This document shows positions 29,601-37,100 of a DNA stretch of 37,100 nucleotides, one piece after another. A model generated the notes under the pieces. The model worked only from the letters and a program-made list of their open reading frames with translations. It made no database searches and was not told the DNA's origin. Position 1 is the first letter of the stretch; every line of letters starts with the position of its first letter. Position numbers and translations under genes: made by a program. The stretch covers positions 1 through 37,100 of the forward strand of contig NZ_KB904369.1 of the NCBI RefSeq assembly GCF_000380065.1. The letters run 5' to 3'. The stretch comes from Streptococcus massiliensis DSM 18628 (GTDB taxonomy: Bacteria > Bacillota > Bacilli > Lactobacillales > Streptococcaceae).

Positions 29601-30112
29601 TTTTAAGAAAGCAAGGAAAGGATAAGATTCGGCAAAAAGGGAATACAGAAATATCTCTGCAAATTGATGCTTATCTTCCTAGTGATTATATTTCGGATGA
29701 ACGACAAAAAATTGAAATTTATAAACGCATTCGTGAGATTGACAGTCGTGTAAACTATGAGCATCTCCAAGATGAACTGATTGACCGCTTTGGAGAGTAT
29801 CCAGACGTAGTGGCTTACTTATTGGAAATTGGTTTGTTAAAATCTTATACAGACCAAGTTTTTGCGGAACTTGTTGAAAAAAGGCAGCAGACCGTTTTTG
29901 TTCGATTTGAAAAGATTTCTCAGCAAATCTTTTTAACACAAGATTACTTTGAGGCTTTGTCAGTGACCAATCTCAAGGCACGAATTGGTGAACAAAATGG
30001 TTTACTTGAAGTTATTTTTGACGTCAGAAATAAGAAAGACTATGAAATGTTAGAGGCTTTACTTCAATTTTCTGAAAAATTGGTTGAAATTAAGGGCAGA
30101 AAGGGCAAATAA
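26618..30112 (+). CDS. mfd: Transcription-repair coupling factor Mfd
   Basis: A large DNA translocase (1164 residues) that removes RNA polymerase stalled at lesions and recruits UvrA. The UvrB-like N-terminal part includes QGEFSLRGDILDIFEV. The RNA-polymerase-interaction domain lies at about 480-550 (LEKGDYVVHNIHGIGRYLG). The helicase domain has Walker A GDVGFGKTEVAMRA and box II DEEQRFGVKHKEKL, with translocation motifs such as QLRGRVGRSNRIAYAYL. The UvrA-masking D7 domain completes it. MNIVDLFSQNQ at 26618 aligns with known starts; ATG at 26606, overlapping pth, is an alternative. Confidence 0.96.
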   Translation: MNIVDLFSQNQEVYNWKRNFNKLYRQLLLGLSSSTKALAMAASLEETREPIFILTATQNEAEKLASDLISLVGEEKVYTFLADDNPLSEFVFASQEKTYRRLEALNVLVTREYPVFIISNVAASRLFLPNPKNYKENQINLAVGAEYELDNLVKILVNAGYKKVSQVLSQGEFSLRGDILDIFEVSEDLPYRIEFFGDEIDGIRTFNPESQTSLDNLEHITINPASDLLLSENDFFRGQKQLEKLIDKSVNSNLKSYLEEILATSRERKLHSDIRKFLSYFYEKTWTILDYLSKNTMVFFDDYPKIVDKEEQFELTLANILTEDLQNSKATSEQKYFAENLQELRKRKPATFFSNFHKGLGNLKFDALYQLHQYPMQDFFSQFSLLKEEIARYKKSNYTVILQANSSSSLQTLQKSLQEYEIDLNYINDKHIYKNAVQLVQGNLSQGFNFVDEKIVLITEYEIFQKKIKRKIRRQNISNAERLKDYNELEKGDYVVHNIHGIGRYLGIETIEVAGIHRDYLTIQYQNADKISIPVDQINLLSKYIASDGKTPKINKLNDGRFQRTKQKVQHQVEDIADDLIKLYAERSQLKGFQFSTDDVHQEEFDQDFPYVETSDQLRSIKEVKKDMESSRPMDRLLVGDVGFGKTEVAMRAAFKAVNDHKQVAILVPTTVLAQQHFTNFKERFNDFAVNVDVLSRFRTKTEQKTVLEKVKKGQIDIIIGTHRLLSKDVEFADLGLIIIDEEQRFGVKHKEKLKELKTKVDVLTLTATPIPRTLHMSMLGIRDLSVIETPPTNRYPVQTYVLENNATVIRDAILREMDRNGQVYYLYNKVDTIEQKVAELKELVPEASIGYVHGQMSEIRLENTLLDFINGLYDVLVTTTIIETGVDIPNANTLFIENADHMGLSTLYQLRGRVGRSNRIAYAYLMYRPDKSLSEVSEKRLEAIKGFTELGSGFKIAMRDLSIRGAGDILGSSQSGFIDSVGFEMYSQLLEEAILRKQGKDKIRQKGNTEISLQIDAYLPSDYISDERQKIEIYKRIREIDSRVNYEHLQDELIDRFGEYPDVVAYLLEIGLLKSYTDQVFAELVEKRQQTVFVRFEKISQQIFLTQDYFEALSVTNLKARIGEQNGLLEVIFDVRNKKDYEMLEALLQFSEKLVEIKGRKGK

Positions 30113-30142
30113 ACTTTACAATTCTGTAAAGTTTTGCTTTTT
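30111..30142 (+). terminator. Terminator after mfd
   Basis: AAACTTTACA pairs with TGTAAAGTTT around ATTC, then TGCTTTTTA. The stem starts at the mfd stop codon. Confidence 0.84.
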
Positions 30143-30167
30143 ATTCCGAATTTTATCGGAAAAGTGG

Positions 30168-30173
30168 TAGAAT
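30168..30173 (+). promoter_or_regulatory. -10 box of the rqcP-divIC operon
   Basis: TAGAAT preceded by TGG, 25 bases before the rqcP ATG. No clear -35. Confidence 0.6.
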
Positions 30174-30197
30174 ATTAAAAAGAAAATGAGGTAAGAA

Positions 30198-30464
30198 ATG
30201 AGATTAGACAAATATTTAAAAGTTTCCAGAATTATCAAAAGACGGCCAGTAGCAAAAGAAGTCGCAGACAAGGGACGAATTAAGGTCAATGGAATTTTAG
30301 CAAAAGGTTCAACAGATTTGAAAGTTGATGATCAAATCGAAATTCGCTTCGGAAATAAACTATTGACAGTCAAAGTGCTGGAAATGAAGGATAGCACCAA
30401 AAAAGAAGACGCTGTTAAAATGTACGAAATCATTAGTGAAACAAGGATAGAAGAAGATGCCTAA
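30198..30464 (+). CDS. rqcP: Ribosome quality-control factor RqcP (S4 domain, YabO-like)
   Basis: An 88-residue S4-domain protein. Residues 1-65 are the S4 fold ([20 protein letters not shown]...GRIKVNG...[11 protein letters not shown]). In B. subtilis RqcP works with RqcH to add alanine tails to nascent chains on split 50S subunits. The position between mfd and divIC is conserved across Firmicutes. GAGGTAAGAA precedes the ATG. The end overlaps divIC by 8 bases, which suggests coupled translation. Confidence 0.94.
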   Translation: MRLDKYLKVSRIIKRRPVAKEVADKGRIKVNGILAKGSTDLKVDDQIEIRFGNKLLTVKVLEMKDSTKKEDAVKMYEIISETRIEEDA

Positions 30465-30822
30465 GAATATTGTTCAGTTAAATAATCGCTTTATTCAAGA
30501 TGAAAATCAACGTCGGCGTTATCTAGAAGAGGAAAGACGTAAGAAAAATCGTTTTATGGGTTGGGTCTTGATTTTAGTGATTTTATTGTTTATTTTGCCA
30601 ACTTACAACCTAGTGCAGTCTTATCAGACACTTTTGCAAAAGGAAAAACAGTTGACAGAATTGGAGCAGCAATACAAGGATCTAGAAAAATCACAAAAAG
30701 AAGAAGCTGCTTTAGCGGCAAGACTGAAGAATTCAGACTATGCTGCCAAGTATGCCCGTGCTCGGTATCAATATTCTAAAGAAGGAGAAGTTATTTATAC
30801 TATTCCCAATTTATTACCATGA
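30457..30822 (+). CDS. divIC: Cell-division protein DivIC (FtsB-like)
   Basis: A single-pass division protein (121 residues). The basic N-terminus ([14 protein letters not shown]) is cytoplasmic. One membrane helix lies at about 33-52 ([20 protein letters not shown]). A coiled coil follows outside ([25 protein letters not shown]), and a conserved short end carries [18 protein letters not shown]. It partners FtsL and DivIB in the septal synthase regulatory complex. It overlaps both rqcP and the next small gene. Confidence 0.95.
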   Translation: MPKNIVQLNNRFIQDENQRRRYLEEERRKKNRFMGWVLILVILLFILPTYNLVQSYQTLLQKEKQLTELEQQYKDLEKSQKEEAALAARLKNSDYAAKYARARYQYSKEGEVIYTIPNLLP

Positions 30823-30950
30823 AAAATATCGTAGAAACAGTAAAAAAATTTTTGGCTTACTCAGATGAGAAATCAGAGGATTTAGCTGAGAAAAATCAAT
30901 CCCTGAGAACAGGAAGACCAAGAGAGGAGAAAAGAGATACCCATGCGTAA
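30819..30950 (+). CDS. Small conserved-position protein of 43 residues
   Basis: A short frame that starts in an ATGA overlap with the divIC stop and ends 8 bases inside the next gene. It encodes [20 protein letters not shown] and continues LAEKNQSLRTGRPREEKRDTHA. A GGAG-like site (GAAGGAGAAG) lies farther upstream, so coupling from divIC is likely. Pneumococcus has a small gene at the same place between divIC and the beta-lactamase-like gene. The tight overlaps on both sides argue that it is translated. It has no known domain; the helical, charged sequence has no signal peptide or membrane segment. Function unknown. Confidence 0.8.
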   Translation: MKNIVETVKKFLAYSDEKSEDLAEKNQSLRTGRPREEKRDTHA

Positions 30951-32223
30951 AATTTTAGGTTTGTTACTCCTGCCGGTTTTTTTAGGTCCAGGTGTTGTAG
31001 TTAGCACAGAAAAAAATGTAGAATTAACAGAAGAACAGCGTTATGTAGCATTTAGTAGCCCTTATGGAAATTATTATACAGATCTACCAAAACACCCTGT
31101 GGTAACCTCAAATATTTCAACCTTTAAGGATATTGAATTGAAAGATTTAGTTGGGAATCTTGTACCAAATACGACCTTATCTATTAAGCAATTTCAGGTG
31201 AACGCATCAGGTATTCCTGTTTTTCAGTTGACCAATGGGCAGTTTATTGTGGCAGATAAGCGAACTATTATAGATGATGTAATTTTAGAACAAGAAAATG
31301 TATCAATAACAAAATGGCTTAAGAAAAATTTTACGGTTTATGAACAACCTTACTTTGCTGGTGTTAAGAAAAAAGCGACAACATTAAAGCCTTATACTAA
31401 AGTGACAGTTAGTCAATTAGCAACAACAAACCGAGGTCAATATGCCTTAGTGGATGGTCAAGGATGGGTTGATATCAAAGAACTTTCAGATCAAGATAAT
31501 CGCATAGAACAAGTTCAGGAATTATTGGATAGTAAATATAACAAAGCTGATTATGGAATTTATGTCAAGCAGTTAGACACAAATCAAGAAGTAGGCATCA
31601 ATTCAGATCAAGTTTTTTATTCTGCCAGCGTATCTAAACTTCCTTATCTTTACTATGCAGAGAAACTAATTGATGAGGGGAAATTGGATCCTAATAAACC
31701 TCTTAAATATATTCCAGAAGTTAATGACTATTCAGGTTCTTATGATCCAGAAGGTAGTGGAAGTTTGCCTAAATCAGCAGATAATAAAGATTATACTGTG
31801 GCAGATTTGATGAATCGAGTCGCTAAGGAGTCAGATAATGTTGCTCATAATATCTTAGGCTATTATATTACGAATAAATCAGATAAGACTTTTCAAAAAG
31901 AAATTAATCATTTGGCAGAAAAAAAATGGGATGTAGAAAATCGTGAAGTATCAGTACACATGGTTGGTCATATTTTAGAAGCAATTTATGATCAAAATTC
32001 TGGACTAGTAGATATCATGTCACAAACTAATTTTGATGATCAACGAATTTCTAAGAATATTTCTGTTAAAGTAGCCCATAAAATCGGAGATGCCTATGAT
32101 TATAAGCATGATGCCGCGATTATCTACGGACAAACTCCTTTTATTTTGGTTGTTTTCACTAATAATAGTAATTATGACACGATTACTCAAATCGCTGACG
32201 ATGTTTATGGAGTCCTCAAATAA
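30943..32223 (+). CDS. Secreted serine hydrolase, class A beta-lactamase-like
   Basis: A 426-residue exported protein. A signal peptide occupies about residues 1-21. The middle (about 125-182) resembles an SH3/GW-like wall-binding module (FTVYEQPYFAGVKK...GWVDIKEL). The C-terminal half has the penicillin-binding fold: SxxK at S229-V-S-K232 in FYSASVSKLPYL, SDN at 297-299 in AKESDNVAHN, and K-I-G (VAHKIGDAYD) in place of the usual KTG. It is unlikely to be a resistance lactamase; a peptidase role on wall peptides is more plausible, given the divIC neighbourhood. It overlaps the small upstream gene and its last base overlaps tilS. Confidence 0.87.
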   Translation: MRKILGLLLLPVFLGPGVVVSTEKNVELTEEQRYVAFSSPYGNYYTDLPKHPVVTSNISTFKDIELKDLVGNLVPNTTLSIKQFQVNASGIPVFQLTNGQFIVADKRTIIDDVILEQENVSITKWLKKNFTVYEQPYFAGVKKKATTLKPYTKVTVSQLATTNRGQYALVDGQGWVDIKELSDQDNRIEQVQELLDSKYNKADYGIYVKQLDTNQEVGINSDQVFYSASVSKLPYLYYAEKLIDEGKLDPNKPLKYIPEVNDYSGSYDPEGSGSLPKSADNKDYTVADLMNRVAKESDNVAHNILGYYITNKSDKTFQKEINHLAEKKWDVENREVSVHMVGHILEAIYDQNSGLVDIMSQTNFDDQRISKNISVKVAHKIGDAYDYKHDAAIIYGQTPFILVVFTNNSNYDTITQIADDVYGVLK

Positions 32224-33497
32224 TGGATCAACAATTTTTAAAACATGTGCAGAATAAGTCATATTTTACGAAACACAAACGTGTATTAATTGCTCTATCA
32301 GGCGGTCTAGATTCGATGACTCTTTTACATTTTCTTTATCAATATCGTAAGAATTTAGAAATTGAACTAGTCTTAGCACATGTTCATCATGGTCAGCGGC
32401 CAGAGTCTGATGAGGAAGCAAAAAAGTTGACCCAGTACGCTAAGCAACTGGAACTTCCTATTTTTGTTGGATATTTTCAAGGAAAATTTTCTGAAGCTGC
32501 TGGTCGTGATTTTCGCTATCGTTTTTTTAAAAAGATAATGAGGCAAGAAAATTGTACAGCACTTGTTACAGCTCATCATGCAAACGATCAGGCAGAGACA
32601 ATTTTTATGCGGCTTTTACGTGGAAGTCGAGTCCGTTTTTTGACTGGAATTAAAGATTGTCAACCGTTTGGAAACGGTGAACTTATTCGACCTTTGTTAC
32701 CTTTTCAAAAAAAGGAATTTCCGAAAATATGGCACTTTGAGGATCAATCAAATTCCGAAAATACTTATTTGCGTAATCGAATTCGCAATCAATATTTTCC
32801 AGAACTGGAACAAGAAAATTCACAGTTTCAAGAATATTTGGTTAATCTTGCAACCGACTTAAACACTTTGCAGCAAACAGTAGACGAACTAACATCGCAA
32901 TTAGATATAACTGATCTAGCGTTTTTTAAAAGTCAAAGTCAACCTGTACAAGAGACACTTTTAGAAAAATATTTAACTAATTTTCCTGATTTACAACTTG
33001 GCCGGGCTCACTTTGAACAAATTTTGCATATCTTAAACAAGAAAGCAAATTATTGTCAACCTCTTAAAAATGGTTACGAATTAATAAAAGATTACCAAAG
33101 ATTTTTAATTCAAAAAATCGGTCCTAGGACCAATAGTCAATCAAGAGAAGTTTTGCTAGAATATGGAAATATCCTTGAAAAGGATGGTTACAAATTTTCA
33201 TTTGGTTTTCCCCTTTCTGGCGATCACGTCACAAGTCTAGTGGTTTCACATGAAACACCCGTTCTTTTGAGAAATCGGGAATCTGGTGATTTTTTTCTAA
33301 AGAATGGACATCATAAAAAGGTTAGCCGCTTTTTTATTGATCAAAAGATTGCACAAAGAGCAAGAGAAAAAGCGCTTATTATTGAACAAGATGGCCAAAT
33401 TCTAGGAATTGCAGGTTTAGTGACTGGTGATTTGAGTCAAAAACTAAAAAGTGATATAATGAAAAGTAAACTATATATCCAAAAATTAGATAGGTAA
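32223..33497 (+). CDS. tilS: tRNA(Ile)-lysidine synthase
   Basis: Converts C34 of tRNA-Ile(CAU) to lysidine so that it reads AUA. The 424-residue protein has the N-type ATP pyrophosphatase P-loop SGGLDS at 26-31, and [16 protein letters not shown] is the conserved second motif. The C-terminal domain supports tRNA binding ([11 protein letters not shown]...[13 protein letters not shown]). Start and previous stop overlap (TAATGG). An internal promoter for hpt and a parS-like palindrome lie within its 3' third. The order tilS-hpt-ftsH is conserved in Firmicutes. Confidence 0.97.
   Translation: MDQQFLKHVQNKSYFTKHKRVLIALSGGLDSMTLLHFLYQYRKNLEIELVLAHVHHGQRPESDEEAKKLTQYAKQLELPIFVGYFQGKFSEAAGRDFRYRFFKKIMRQENCTALVTAHHANDQAETIFMRLLRGSRVRFLTGIKDCQPFGNGELIRPLLPFQKKEFPKIWHFEDQSNSENTYLRNRIRNQYFPELEQENSQFQEYLVNLATDLNTLQQTVDELTSQLDITDLAFFKSQSQPVQETLLEKYLTNFPDLQLGRAHFEQILHILNKKANYCQPLKNGYELIKDYQRFLIQKIGPRTNSQSREVLLEYGNILEKDGYKFSFGFPLSGDHVTSLVVSHETPVLLRNRESGDFFLKNGHHKKVSRFFIDQKIAQRAREKALIIEQDGQILGIAGLVTGDLSQKLKSDIMKSKLYIQKLDR
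33242..33257. promoter_or_regulatory. Degenerate parS-like site inside tilS
   Basis: GGTTTCACATGAAACA keeps both arms of parS with one central change (CATG for CGTG) and one at the first base. It lies about 10 kb right of the origin. Confidence 0.6.
33432..33460 (+). promoter_or_regulatory. Internal promoter for hpt at the end of tilS
   Basis: TTGAGT, 17-base spacer, TGATATAAT (extended -10). It lies 41 bases before the hpt ATG and inside tilS coding sequence. Confidence 0.65.
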
Positions 33498-33501
33498 GAA
33501 T

Positions 33502-34044
33502 ATGTTAGAACAAGACATAAAAAAAGTTCTCATCTCTCACGATGAAATTGTTGTCGCAGCTCAGCAATTAGGAGCTCAACTTACACATGATTATCAAGAT
33601 AAAAATCCTATTTTAGTTGGTATTCTTAAGGGTTCCATTCCTTTCATGGCAGAATTAATCAAGCATATTGATACTCATATTGAAATGGATTTTATGATCG
33701 TTTCTAGTTATCATGGTGGTACTGAAAGTAGCGGGAAAGTTAAAATTATCAAGGATCTAGATCAGGATGTTGCTGGTCGTCATGTTCTTTTTGTGGAAGA
33801 TATTATTGATACGGGTCGTACTTTGAATGATTTGTGTGGACTTTTTGCTTTTAGACAGGCAGCTTCTATCAAAATTGCAACACTGTTGGACAAACCAGAA
33901 GGGCGTGTAGTAGAAATTGAACCAGATTATACTTGTTTTGAAATTCCAAATGAGTTTGTTGTAGGATATGGTTTGGACTATGAGGAAAATTACCGTAATC
34001 TTCCTTATGTAGGTGTGCTAAAAGAAGAAATTTATACAAGATAG
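33502..34044 (+). CDS. hpt: Hypoxanthine-guanine phosphoribosyltransferase
   Basis: Salvages hypoxanthine and guanine to IMP and GMP using PRPP. The 180-residue protein has [13 protein letters not shown] near the N-terminus, the PRPP-binding signature [14 protein letters not shown] at about 94-107 with its two acidic residues, and the base-binding end [21 protein letters not shown]. It starts 4 bp after tilS and ends 16 bp before ftsH. Together with guaB on the left arm it supplies guanine nucleotides, though the two are not co-regulated here by any visible site. Confidence 0.97.
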   Translation: MLEQDIKKVLISHDEIVVAAQQLGAQLTHDYQDKNPILVGILKGSIPFMAELIKHIDTHIEMDFMIVSSYHGGTESSGKVKIIKDLDQDVAGRHVLFVEDIIDTGRTLNDLCGLFAFRQAASIKIATLLDKPEGRVVEIEPDYTCFEIPNEFVVGYGLDYEENYRNLPYVGVLKEEIYTR

Positions 34045-34060
34045 GTGTTAAAAAATTTAG

Positions 34061-36031
34061 ATGAAAAATAAACGTAATAATGGATTTGTGAAAAATCCCA
34101 TTCTTTATCTCCTAATGATTGCTGTGTTGATAACAGGTTTCCAATATTTCTTTGCGGGTAGTCAATCAGCTAGAAGCCAACAAATCAACTATACAGAGTT
34201 GGTTAAAGAGATTGAAAACGGGAATGTAAAAGATATTAGTTATCAGCCAAATGGTAGCATTATTGAAGTTTCTGGAACCTATAAAAAAGCTAAAAAAATA
34301 AAAGATGATACAGAAATTAAATTTTTCACTCCATCTAGCTTGACAGCCTCAAAATTTACAACAGTAATTTTACCATCGGATTCATCTATTTCAGCTCTAC
34401 AAAATCTTGCTAGCGAAAAAGGGGTAACCGTCAACATTAAACGTGAGAGCTCTAATGGAATGTGGCTTAATCTCCTAATTTCTGTTGGGCCACTTGTGAT
34501 TTTCATGTTTTTCATGTTTTCGATGATGAATCAGGGTGGCGGTGGTGCTCGTGGCGCCATGAACTTTGGGCGTAACAAGGCTCGTACAGCTAGTAAAGAA
34601 ACAATTAAAGTCAGATTTTCAGATGTTGCAGGTGCTGAGGAAGAAAAGCAAGAATTAGTTGAAGTTGTAGACTTTCTAAAGGATCCAGAACGTTATAAAA
34701 AACTAGGTGCACGTATTCCTGCGGGTGTTCTTCTTGAAGGACCTCCAGGAACCGGTAAGACCCTTCTTGCTAAAGCAGTTGCCGGTGAAGCTGGTGTGCC
34801 ATTCTTTAGTATTTCAGGTTCAGACTTTGTTGAAATGTTCGTCGGTGTTGGTGCTAGCCGTGTTCGTTCTCTCTTTGAAGATGCGAAAAAAGCAGGGCGT
34901 GCCATTATTTTCATTGATGAAATTGATGCTGTCGGACGCCAACGTGGTGTAGGTCTCGGTGGTGGAAATGACGAACGTGAACAAACTCTCAATCAACTTT
35001 TGATTGAAATGGATGGTTTTGAAGGTAATGAAAGTATCATTGTTATTGCTGCAACCAACCGTAGTGATGTTTTAGATCCAGCCCTTCTTCGCCCGGGACG
35101 TTTTGACCGTAAAGTTTTGGTTGGTCGTCCAGACGTTAAGGGACGCGAAGCTATCTTACGTGTGCATGCTAAAAATAAACCGCTGGCTGATGACGTTGAT
35201 TTGAAGTTAGTGGCGCAGCAAACTCCTGGTTTCGTTGGTGCAGACTTGGAAAATGTTCTTAATGAAGCAGCTTTGGTTGCTGCTCGTCGGAATAAAAAGG
35301 TTATCGATGCCGACGATATTGATGAAGCAGAAGATCGTGTTATTGCTGGACCGTCTAAGAAAGATAAAGAAGTATCAGAACGCGATCGTCAAATGGTTGC
35401 CTATCATGAAGCTGGACATACCATTGTCGGCCTAGTCTTATCAAACGCGCGTGTCGTTCATAAGGTAACGATTGTACCGCGTGGTCGTGCAGGTGGTTAC
35501 ATGATTGCCCTGCCAAAAGAGGACCAAATGCTTCTGTCAAAAGAAGATATGAAAGAGCAACTTGCAGGTCTAATGGGTGGGCGTGTTGCTGAAGAAATTA
35601 TCTTTAATGTACAGACAACAGGTGCTTCAAATGACTTTGAGCAAGCTACTCAAATGGCGCGAAGCATGGTAACTGAATATGGAATGAGTGAAAAACTCGG
35701 ACCTGTTCAATATGAAGGAAATCATGCGATAATGCCGGGTGCTTACAGTCCTCAGAAAGCTATTTCTGAGCAAACGGCTTATGAAATTGATGAAGAAGTA
35801 CGTAGTTTGTTGAATGAAGCGCGCAATAAGGCTGCTGAGATTATTCAAGCTAATCGTGAAACACACAAATTGATTGCCGAGGCTCTTCTCAAGTATGAAA
35901 CACTTGATAGTCATCAAATTAAATCTCTTTATGAAACAGGTAAAATGCCTGATGATACAGAAAATGAAAACGAAGAAGCACATGCTCTTTCTTACGATGA
36001 AATAAAATCAAAAATGGAAGAACAATCTTGA
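34061..36031 (+). CDS. ftsH: ATP-dependent membrane zinc protease FtsH
   Basis: A membrane-bound AAA+ protease (656 residues). Two membrane helices lie at about 11-29 and 134-155, with an extracytoplasmic domain between them. The AAA domain has Walker A GPPGTGKT near 227, Walker [12 protein letters not shown], and second-region homology [15 protein letters not shown]. The M41 protease has HEAGH at 449-453. The C-terminal tail is acidic ([13 protein letters not shown]). A weak ribosome site precedes the ATG. A strong terminator follows and isolates it from comX. Confidence 0.98.
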   Translation: MKNKRNNGFVKNPILYLLMIAVLITGFQYFFAGSQSARSQQINYTELVKEIENGNVKDISYQPNGSIIEVSGTYKKAKKIKDDTEIKFFTPSSLTASKFTTVILPSDSSISALQNLASEKGVTVNIKRESSNGMWLNLLISVGPLVIFMFFMFSMMNQGGGGARGAMNFGRNKARTASKETIKVRFSDVAGAEEEKQELVEVVDFLKDPERYKKLGARIPAGVLLEGPPGTGKTLLAKAVAGEAGVPFFSISGSDFVEMFVGVGASRVRSLFEDAKKAGRAIIFIDEIDAVGRQRGVGLGGGNDEREQTLNQLLIEMDGFEGNESIIVIAATNRSDVLDPALLRPGRFDRKVLVGRPDVKGREAILRVHAKNKPLADDVDLKLVAQQTPGFVGADLENVLNEAALVAARRNKKVIDADDIDEAEDRVIAGPSKKDKEVSERDRQMVAYHEAGHTIVGLVLSNARVVHKVTIVPRGRAGGYMIALPKEDQMLLSKEDMKEQLAGLMGGRVAEEIIFNVQTTGASNDFEQATQMARSMVTEYGMSEKLGPVQYEGNHAIMPGAYSPQKAISEQTAYEIDEEVRSLLNEARNKAAEIIQANRETHKLIAEALLKYETLDSHQIKSLYETGKMPDDTENENEEAHALSYDEIKSKMEEQS

Positions 36032-36036
36032 TATAT

Positions 36037-36070
36037 AATCCGTACCCTTAAATATGAGTACGGATTTTTC
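36037..36070 (+). terminator. Terminator after ftsH
   Basis: AATCCGTAC pairs with GTACGGATT (12-base loop), then TTTTCT. Confidence 0.86.
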
Positions 36071-36203
36071 TATCCTGAAATGTCATCGTCACCTATTTTC
36101 TAAACAGATAAATGCTTTAAAAATACATTATAGAAAAATATAAGTGGTTGGCTCATTTTTTTGATAAACTGTATTTGCTTATACTATTAAAAAGGAGACA
36201 AAC

Positions 36204-36449
36204 ATGAAGATTGCTTTTAAAAATCTTTATTCAAAAGTGGAACCTATTGTGTTAAATTGCAGCAAGCAGTATAATCTGTCTAATTGGCGGATAGTAGACT
36301 GGAAACAAGAGGGAGAACTTGTTCTTTATAATCTTTTGTTAAAGCAACCATCTCTTGTTTATACATCTGAATTTCTTCCACTTTGTTTTAGAATAACCTT
36401 TCATCGTCATATTATTTCTATCATAAATAGTATAGAAAATAAGGAGTAA
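36204..36449 (+). CDS. comX: Short ComX-like protein: sigma region 2 only
   Basis: ComX (SigX) is the alternative sigma factor that turns on late competence genes from TACGAATA promoters; full-length forms have about 159 residues. This frame has 81. Its sequence LYSKVEPIVLNCSKQYNLSNWRIVDWKQEGELVLYNLL fits the ComX N-terminus (LYEEV...DWDQEG... pattern), and it stops at IISIINSIENKE, just after the core-binding helices. Promoter-reading region 4 is absent, and no frame of the following 60 bases continues the homology. AAAAAGGAG precedes the ATG. The place after ftsH and before tRNA-Glu is the usual comX site. It may be a remnant, or an isoform beside a full copy elsewhere. Weak TATACT at 36180 may be its -10. 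Confidence 0.7.
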   Translation: MKIAFKNLYSKVEPIVLNCSKQYNLSNWRIVDWKQEGELVLYNLLLKQPSLVYTSEFLPLCFRITFHRHIISIINSIENKE

Positions 36450-36512
36450 TGATTTTATTTTCACATAAAGTCGAGAGTATTTTTAAAAATTATAGTTTTT
36501 TTAAAAAAACTG

Positions 36513-36540
36513 TTGACAAAGACAAAGAACTTGGTATAAT
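36513..36540 (+). promoter_or_regulatory. tRNA operon promoter
   Basis: TTGACA, 16-base spacer with TGG before the -10, then TATAAT. Transcription should start about 15 bases before tRNA-Glu. Confidence 0.9.
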
Positions 36541-36560
36541 AGTATTTGTCTTTGTGGAAT

Positions 36561-36632
36561 GGTCCGTTGGTCAAGGGGTTAAGACACCGCCTTTTCACGG
36601 CGGTAACACGGGTTCGAATCCCGTACGGACTA
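36561..36632 (+). tRNA. tRNA-Glu (anticodon TTC)
   Basis: A 72-base cloverleaf. GGTCCGT pairs with ACGGACT, the anticodon stem CCGCC/GGCGG encloses CTTTTCA, and the T arm is CGGGTTCGAATCCCG. CCA is not encoded. Confidence 0.97.
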
Positions 36633-36637
36633 TATAA

Positions 36638-36711
36638 TCCGCCATAGCTCAGTTGGTAGTAGCGCATGACTGTTAATCATGATGTCGTAGGTTCGAGTCC
36701 TACTGGCGGAG
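36638..36711 (+). tRNA. tRNA-Asn (anticodon GTT)
   Basis: A 74-base cloverleaf five bases after tRNA-Glu. TCCGCCA pairs with TGGCGGA, CATGA/TCATG encloses loop CTGTTAA, and the T arm is GTAGGTTCGAGTCCTAC. It shares the tRNA-Glu transcript. Confidence 0.97.
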
Positions 36712-36721
36712 TAATTTATTT

Positions 36722-36747
36722 AAACCTTGTTAGCTCAGGGTTTTTAT
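36722..36747 (+). terminator. Terminator after the tRNA pair
   Basis: AAACCTTG pairs with CAGGGTTT around TTAGCT (one G-U pair), then TTATTT. It separates the tRNAs from the rRNA promoter. Confidence 0.78.
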
Positions 36748-36813
36748 TTATTAATTATATATCAGTAATCATTGTTATAAATTTAATTCTTTGTCAAAAT
36801 TGATAAAAAGATC

Positions 36814-36842
36814 TTGACAAGTTGTTTATGTGATGATATACT
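36814..36842 (+). promoter_or_regulatory. rRNA operon promoter
   Basis: TTGACA, 17-base spacer, TATACT with TGA just before (extended -10). The leader of about 145 bases runs to the 16S start. Confidence 0.88.
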
Positions 36843-36871
36843 GATATAGTTGTCCCTGAGGCAGCAGTAGA

Positions 36872-36883
36872 CCTTTGAAAACT
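36872..36883 (+). promoter_or_regulatory. boxA antitermination element in the rRNA leader
   Basis: CCTTTGAAAACTGAACA is the Firmicute-type rRNA leader boxA, bound as RNA by NusB/S10 to protect rRNA transcripts from early termination. Confidence 0.7.
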
Positions 36884-36992
36884 GAACAAGACGAACCAAT
36901 GTGCGGGGGGTTATACTGAGAGGTATGACTCGTCAAACAAAAGAAAAACAATAAATCTGTCGGTGGACAGAATGAGTGTAGACTCAAACTAA

Positions 36993-37100
<108 letters not shown>

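Noticed and set aside
31869-31876. TACGAATA, identical to the ComX (cin-box) core
   Set aside because: It lies inside the beta-lactamase-like coding sequence with no gene start downstream, so it is most likely chance.
34693-34992. Long antisense frames over ftsH, guaB, the ABC-F gene, rodZ and ecfA2
   Set aside because: They are shadows of strongly coding genes and have no ribosome sites or recognisable domains.
36071-36160. ComE-type direct repeat before the comX-like gene (GAAATGTCAT at about 36076)
   Set aside because: It is in the opposite orientation and no second repeat at 21-bp spacing was found.
36449-36637. 62-codon frame starting after an AAGGAG directly behind the comX-like stop
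   Set aside because: It runs through the tRNA promoter and tRNA-Glu, and the ribosome site is only two bases from the ATG.

Overview
The window is the replication-origin region of a Streptococcus chromosome. The gene order is htrA-parB-dnaA-dnaN-DUF951-ychF-pth-mfd-rqcP-divIC-tilS-hpt-ftsH-comX followed by a tRNA/rRNA operon on the right. On the left it is comE-comD-comC, yfhO, an ABC-F gene, trpS, guaB, recF-yaaA, M16 peptidases, rodZ, pgsA and ecfA1-ecfA2-ecfT. This order, the AT-rich codon use, the ComCDE peptide-pheromone locus beside the origin and the 5' end of a streptococcal-type 16S gene all point to that genus. The species cannot be fixed. The predicted competence peptide ends in SKLFGRK, which recalls anginosus/sanguinis-type pheromones, but this is only a resemblance.

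Left arm (1-19.6 kb). The window opens with the tail of an IS3-family transposase, 60 bp from a convergent LysM/transglycosylase-like cell-wall gene. A long minus-strand block follows: two M16-family proteins, a RodZ-like protein, PgsA, and the EcfA1-EcfA2-EcfT vitamin-transporter module. Beyond it yaaA-recF runs on the plus strand and meets guaB head-on. trpS and an ABC-F gene diverge from each other. A large YfhO-type membrane protein meets the comE-comD-comC operon. A tRNA-Arg and rlmH complete the arm.

Origin (19.6-23.5 kb). DnaA-box clusters lie before htrA, before dnaA, and between dnaA and dnaN. The last one is followed by a run of CTA/TTA triplets (DnaA-trio-like) and an AT-rich stretch, which makes it the best candidate for the unwinding site. 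Three parS-like palindromes (in ecfA1, yfhO and tilS) flank the origin and fit the ParB gene here. htrA has a CiaR-type direct repeat over its -10 box.

Right arm (23.5-37.1 kb). All genes are co-directional with replication: the sliding clamp, YchF, peptidyl-tRNA hydrolase, Mfd, RqcP, DivIC, a 43-codon overlapping gene, a class-A beta-lactamase-like secreted protein, TilS, Hpt, FtsH, a short ComX-like protein, tRNA-Glu, tRNA-Asn, and the start of 16S rRNA behind its own promoter and boxA.

The most unusual observations concern competence. comC carries six A residues after its ATG where five would keep frame, so the pheromone precursor is frameshifted while comD and comE are intact. The comX-like gene has only 81 codons and lacks the C-terminal half of the sigma factor. 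A second puzzle is a helically phased array of GTCAA repeats in the gap between the convergent recF and guaB genes.
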